Shown one piece after another: positions 5,496 to 8,199 of a stretch of 8,199 nt of DNA; the stretch's first letter is position 1, and each line of letters opens with the position of its first letter. A program made the translations under genes and the position numbers. A model generated the notes under the pieces. That model saw only the letters and a program-made list of their open reading frames with translations. It made no database searches and was not told the DNA's origin. The stretch comes from Pseudomonadota bacterium (lineage in GTDB: Bacteria > Pseudomonadota > Alphaproteobacteria > Caulobacterales > Caulobacteraceae): the NCBI GenBank assembly GCA_023445955.1, contig JAEXJH010000377.1:1-8199 (forward strand), given 5' to 3'.

Positions 5496-7349
5496 TTGTA
5501 TCTGACACCGGTTACCAGCGCTTCGATCGCGGCCTTGATCCTGCTGGGTTCGGGGTTCGCCGCCCGGGCGGCGGAGGCTCCGGCCGCCATTCCCGCCTAC
5601 GACGTCACGGTCCGCGACCGCATCCAGCCCCAGACCGAGCAACTGCTGATCAAGCTGGTCAAGGACGGCCGCAAGCTGGAGCTGGACGGCCAGCCGGTGT
5701 TCAACGGCAGCGATAAGTTCCTGCCGGGCAAGATCGCGATCAGCCTCGTCGACTTCCTGCTCAGCCTTCCGGCCGACGACCCGCGCCTGCCGGCGTACCT
5801 GGCCGACTTCCGCAAGATCGCCAAGCTGACCGCCGACGACGCCAACGATAGCTGGGGCGCCTATTACTACCTGTCGGCGCTGAACAAGCTGCGCGAGGCG
5901 GGCCGCCTGAAGGACGCGGTCGATCCGCTGACCCTGGCCAAGCTGCGCGTGCGGCTGGACTGGCGAATGTTCGTCGACGTCGACACCTACGCGCTGATCG
6001 ATCACCCCAACAACTACTACTGCGTGGCCTTCGCCATCGCCCGCCTGCGCACGCGCATGGGCTGGGACGACGGCGCGCCGGCCGAGAAGCTCTACGCCAA
6101 GATCGCCGAGCACTATGAGCTCTATTCGGGCCAGTACGGCTTCGCCGACGAGACCGACGGGGAAGGGCGCTTCGACCGCTATTCCGTCCTGCTGGCCGGC
6201 GAGATCGCTCAGCGCTTCATCGAGACCGGGGGCAAGCCGCCGCAGCAGGTTCTCACCTGGCTGCGCAAGTCCGCCGACGTGATGCTGATGCGTCTGGACG
6301 CCGAGGGGCAAGGCTTCGAGTACGGCCGCAGCATCGGTCCCTACGGCGAGACGGCGATCATCGAGACCCTGACCGCCGCGGCGGTGTTGGACCTGCTGAC
6401 CCCGCAGGAGAAGGATCTGGCCTACGCCTATTCCGCCCGCGCGGCCCAGCGCTACGCCGAGTTCTGGCAGGATCCCAAAACCGGTTCGGTGAACCTATGG
6501 GACGGCGGCCGGCGCACCGACGACTATCGCGGCAAGTTCCGGATCCTGGGCGAGAACCTCTCCCTGGCCCATCAATACGCCTACACCAGCGCCCACTGGG
6601 CGCGCATGGGCTACGGGGACAAGGCGCCGGCCGCCGACTGGGCCAAGGGCCTTTCGACCCTGCCGCGCCGACAGGTCACCTGGTTCCAGCGCGGCGACTA
6701 CGACCGCCTGCTGGTCTCGGTGCGTGATGGGAACCGGCTGATCAGCCTGCCGGTGATCAACGGCGGCGAAAGCCAGCACATGCACAATCCCTATTTCCCG
6801 ATCCCGTTCTCGCCCGGGATGCTGGCGGGCTCGCCTGACGGCGTCGCGCCGTTCCTCACGCCGCGCCTGACCCTGGACGACGGCTCGGCCCTGATGCCGC
6901 TGGCCTATTTCAAGGACGCCAAGGTCGAGGCCAAGGGCGTCAAGACGACCGTCTCGTGGCGTCAGGACGAGCTGGACAAGATGGGCGAGCGCGCGCCGGT
7001 CGCCGACAAGCGCGTCTCGGTGAAGACCACCTACGTCCTCGAGCCCGGTCGCATAACCCGCACTGATGTCTTCACTCCGGCCGCCGGCGTGAAGGTCAAG
7101 GACATCGAGCTGCAGCTTGGCGCGTTCTCAGGCGGGGCCAAGCAGTCCGGGACGACCACCACCTTCGCCGACGGCGCGGTCCGCCGCTTCGCCGTCGAAG
7201 GCCTGAAATCCTGCGAGTCCGGCCCGGCAGGCCAGGACAAGGAATACCGATCCGCGACGGGCGCCATGACGACCAAGGTCGTCTGCCATGGCGCGCCGAC
7301 GGACCCAGCGACGCCGTTCAAGATCACCTGGCGTCTGGACTACCGCTGA
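5496..7349 (+). CDS. Secreted protein of unassigned family, probable (alpha/alpha)-toroid polysaccharide-active enzyme
   Basis: A 617-residue protein starting with TTG. Signal peptide 1-25 (IAALILLGSG core, cleavage after AARA) predicts export to the periplasm. Residues about 35-385 look all-helical and repetitive, as in (alpha/alpha) toroids of heparinase-like lyases and some glycosidases. Residues about 395-617 look like a beta-sandwich (WFQRGDYDRLLVSVRDG, KTTVSWRQ, KTTYVLEPGRITRTDVF). Conspicuous likely active-site motifs are HPNNYYCVAFAIAR (170-183), GFADETDGEGRFDRYS (215-230), EYGRSIGPYGE (275-285) and GGESQHMHNPYF (423-434). Asn, His, Tyr and Arg in such settings are the residues lyases of this fold use, but I cannot place the protein in a named CAZy family; a DUF2264 (GH154)-like or heparinase II/III-like affiliation are weak guesses. 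Two cysteines (573, 597) near the C-terminus may pair. It has its own ECF-type promoter and is followed 44 nt later by a second receptor gene, as expected for an enzyme that trims an imported glycan (inference). Confidence 0.7.
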   Translation: MYLTPVTSASIAALILLGSGFAARAAEAPAAIPAYDVTVRDRIQPQTEQLLIKLVKDGRKLELDGQPVFNGSDKFLPGKIAISLVDFLLSLPADDPRLPAYLADFRKIAKLTADDANDSWGAYYYLSALNKLREAGRLKDAVDPLTLAKLRVRLDWRMFVDVDTYALIDHPNNYYCVAFAIARLRTRMGWDDGAPAEKLYAKIAEHYELYSGQYGFADETDGEGRFDRYSVLLAGEIAQRFIETGGKPPQQVLTWLRKSADVMLMRLDAEGQGFEYGRSIGPYGETAIIETLTAAAVLDLLTPQEKDLAYAYSARAAQRYAEFWQDPKTGSVNLWDGGRRTDDYRGKFRILGENLSLAHQYAYTSAHWARMGYGDKAPAADWAKGLSTLPRRQVTWFQRGDYDRLLVSVRDGNRLISLPVINGGESQHMHNPYFPIPFSPGMLAGSPDGVAPFLTPRLTLDDGSALMPLAYFKDAKVEAKGVKTTVSWRQDELDKMGERAPVADKRVSVKTTYVLEPGRITRTDVFTPAAGVKVKDIELQLGAFSGGAKQSGTTTTFADGAVRRFAVEGLKSCESGPAGQDKEYRSATGAMTTKVVCHGAPTDPATPFKITWRLDYR

Positions 7350-7393
7350 GGGGAAGGCCTCGGCGAACAACCAAAAAAGGAAGGGGAAACTCC

Positions 7394-8199
7394 ATGAAAT
7401 CATCATTCTATCGCGGCCTGCTGCTCAGCGCGGCCATCATCCTGCCCGCTCAGGCCCTGGCCCAGACCGCGCCGGCCACGCCGCCGGCTGAGGACTCCAC
7501 GATCGACGCGGTCGTCGTCACCTCGTCGCGCGCCACCCAGCGCAGCTCGATCGAGACCAAGCGCACCGCCAGCGTCATCGTCGACGGCATCGTCAATGAC
7601 GAGATCGGCGCCCTGCCGGACAACTCGGTGGGCGACACGCTGGAGCGCATCACCGGCGTCACCGCCGACCGCTTCAAGGGCAACGCCAACGAGCTCAGCG
7701 TGCGGGGCCTGGGTCCCGCGCTCAGCTTCTCGACCTTCAACGGCCGCGAGGTCTCGACCGCCGGTCCCGACCGCTCGGTGGCCTTCCAGCAGTTCCCGTC
7801 GGAGCTGGTCAACGGCGTGCTGGTCTACAAGAGCCAGCAGGCCGACTTCCTGGACGGCGGCATCGCCGGCGTCATCGAGCTGAAGTCGATCCGCCCGATC
7901 GACTACGGCAAGCGCCGGATCCAGATGGAAGTCCGCGGCGCCTACCTGCCCAAGGACGACGACATCCGCGGCCATAACGGCCTCGGCTATCGCGGCAACA
8001 TCTCCTACACCGACAGCTTCGACACCAAGTTCGGCGAGATGGGCGTCAGCCTGGGCTATCAGCGCCTGGATCAGGCCACGCCCGAGGACTACTACATCAC
8101 GAACTCCTCGTTCGTGCCGTGCACCACCTATTCCGCCGCGCCGGGGACCTCGACGGCCAACTGCTCGAACGCCACGACCGCGCCGACCGGCTCGACGGT
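7394..8199 (+). CDS. TonB-dependent receptor without STN domain, N-terminal part (Xanthomonas/Caulobacter type)
   Basis: The reading frame is open from ATG 7394 to the window end (268 full codons plus two bases). AAGGAAGGGG at 7377-7386 sits 7 nt upstream of the start. The signal peptide is 1-23 (LLLSAAIILPAQALA, cleavage before QTAP). A TonB box STIDAVVVTSSR (35-46) follows almost at once, so there is no STN signalling domain. The plug (about 52-165) includes LPDNSVGDTLERITGV, NELSVRGLGPALSFSTFNGREV and VYKSQQADFLDGGIAGVIEL, which fits the large receptor family typical of Xanthomonas and Caulobacter (TIGR01782 type) that often takes up oligosaccharides. The first barrel strands follow. Cysteines in a predicted first long loop (PCTTY, NCSN) may form a surface disulphide. 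The 44-nt gap after the enzyme gene has no terminator or ECF-type promoter, so both are probably one transcript. The likely role is import of the oligosaccharide released by, or destined for, the enzyme (inference). Confidence 0.92.
   Translation, partial: MKSSFYRGLLLSAAIILPAQALAQTAPATPPAEDSTIDAVVVTSSRATQRSSIETKRTASVIVDGIVNDEIGALPDNSVGDTLERITGVTADRFKGNANELSVRGLGPALSFSTFNGREVSTAGPDRSVAFQQFPSELVNGVLVYKSQQADFLDGGIAGVIELKSIRPIDYGKRRIQMEVRGAYLPKDDDIRGHNGLGYRGNISYTDSFDTKFGEMGVSLGYQRLDQATPEDYYITNSSFVPCTTYSAAPGTSTANCSNATTAPTGST

Noticed and set aside
4375..6311. Further long - strand open frames (4375-5508 and 5343-6311) opposite fecR and the enzyme gene; also 3110-3895 opposite the receptor's 3' end.
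   Set aside because: All are antisense to genes with clear family motifs, show the same Arg/Gly/Gln-rich composition, and lack motifs of their own.
7350..7393. Searched the gap between the enzyme and second receptor for a terminator or a fourth perfect ECF-type promoter.
   Set aside because: CTGAGGGGAAGG near 7345 resembles part of the -35 block, but no GCGCGTCG follows at 12 nt and there is no hairpin with a T tract.

Overview
The window is high-GC alphaproteobacterial DNA with GTG and TTG starts beside ATG starts and strong GGAGG-type ribosome sites. All seven genes lie on the + strand. The style of the TonB-dependent receptors and Tat lipoprotein suggests Caulobacter or a close relative (inference; no species assignment is possible here). 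There is no gene-free stretch over 300 bases. No tRNA, rRNA, CRISPR array, insertion sequence or integrase was seen.

Layout: (1) the 3' end of an L-lactate dehydrogenase gene (lldD type), ending at 254; (2) a small Tat-type lipoprotein with a LamG / concanavalin-like fold, 311-1009; (3) a TonB-dependent receptor with an N-terminal STN signalling domain, 1109-3796; (4) a FecI-type ECF sigma factor, 3894-4424; (5) a FecR-type anti-sigma / signal-transfer protein, 4429-5403; (6) a secreted 617-residue protein of unassigned family that looks like an (alpha/alpha)-toroid plus beta-sandwich polysaccharide-active enzyme, 5496-7349; (7) the first 268 codons of a second TonB-dependent receptor, without STN, of the Xanthomonas/Caulobacter large-receptor type, from 7394 to the window end.

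The main observation is a repeated bipartite element, TTGAGGA-N12-GCGCGTCGnAA. It occurs three times with every fixed base and the spacer length identical. One copy stands 49-67 nt (counted from the end of the CGTCG core) before each of the receptor gene, the sigma gene and the secreted-enzyme gene, always in the sense direction. It has the form of an ECF promoter (-35 TTGAGGA, -10 core CGTCG) and is most simply the recognition site of the FecI-like factor encoded here. A fourth, imperfect copy with the same spacing lies inside the sigma gene, upstream of fecR, where the reading frame uses a rare TTA codon.

Proposed circuit (inference): the STN receptor binds an extracellular ligand and signals through FecR, which frees or activates the sigma factor. 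The sigma factor then raises its own operon, its receptor, and the enzyme plus second-receptor operon. With a secreted carbohydrate-type enzyme, a LamG lipoprotein and no Fur-box-like sequence seen by eye, the ligand is more likely a glycan or oligosaccharide than an iron chelate. The locus therefore resembles a compact, self-amplifying polysaccharide-uptake system under cell-surface signalling.
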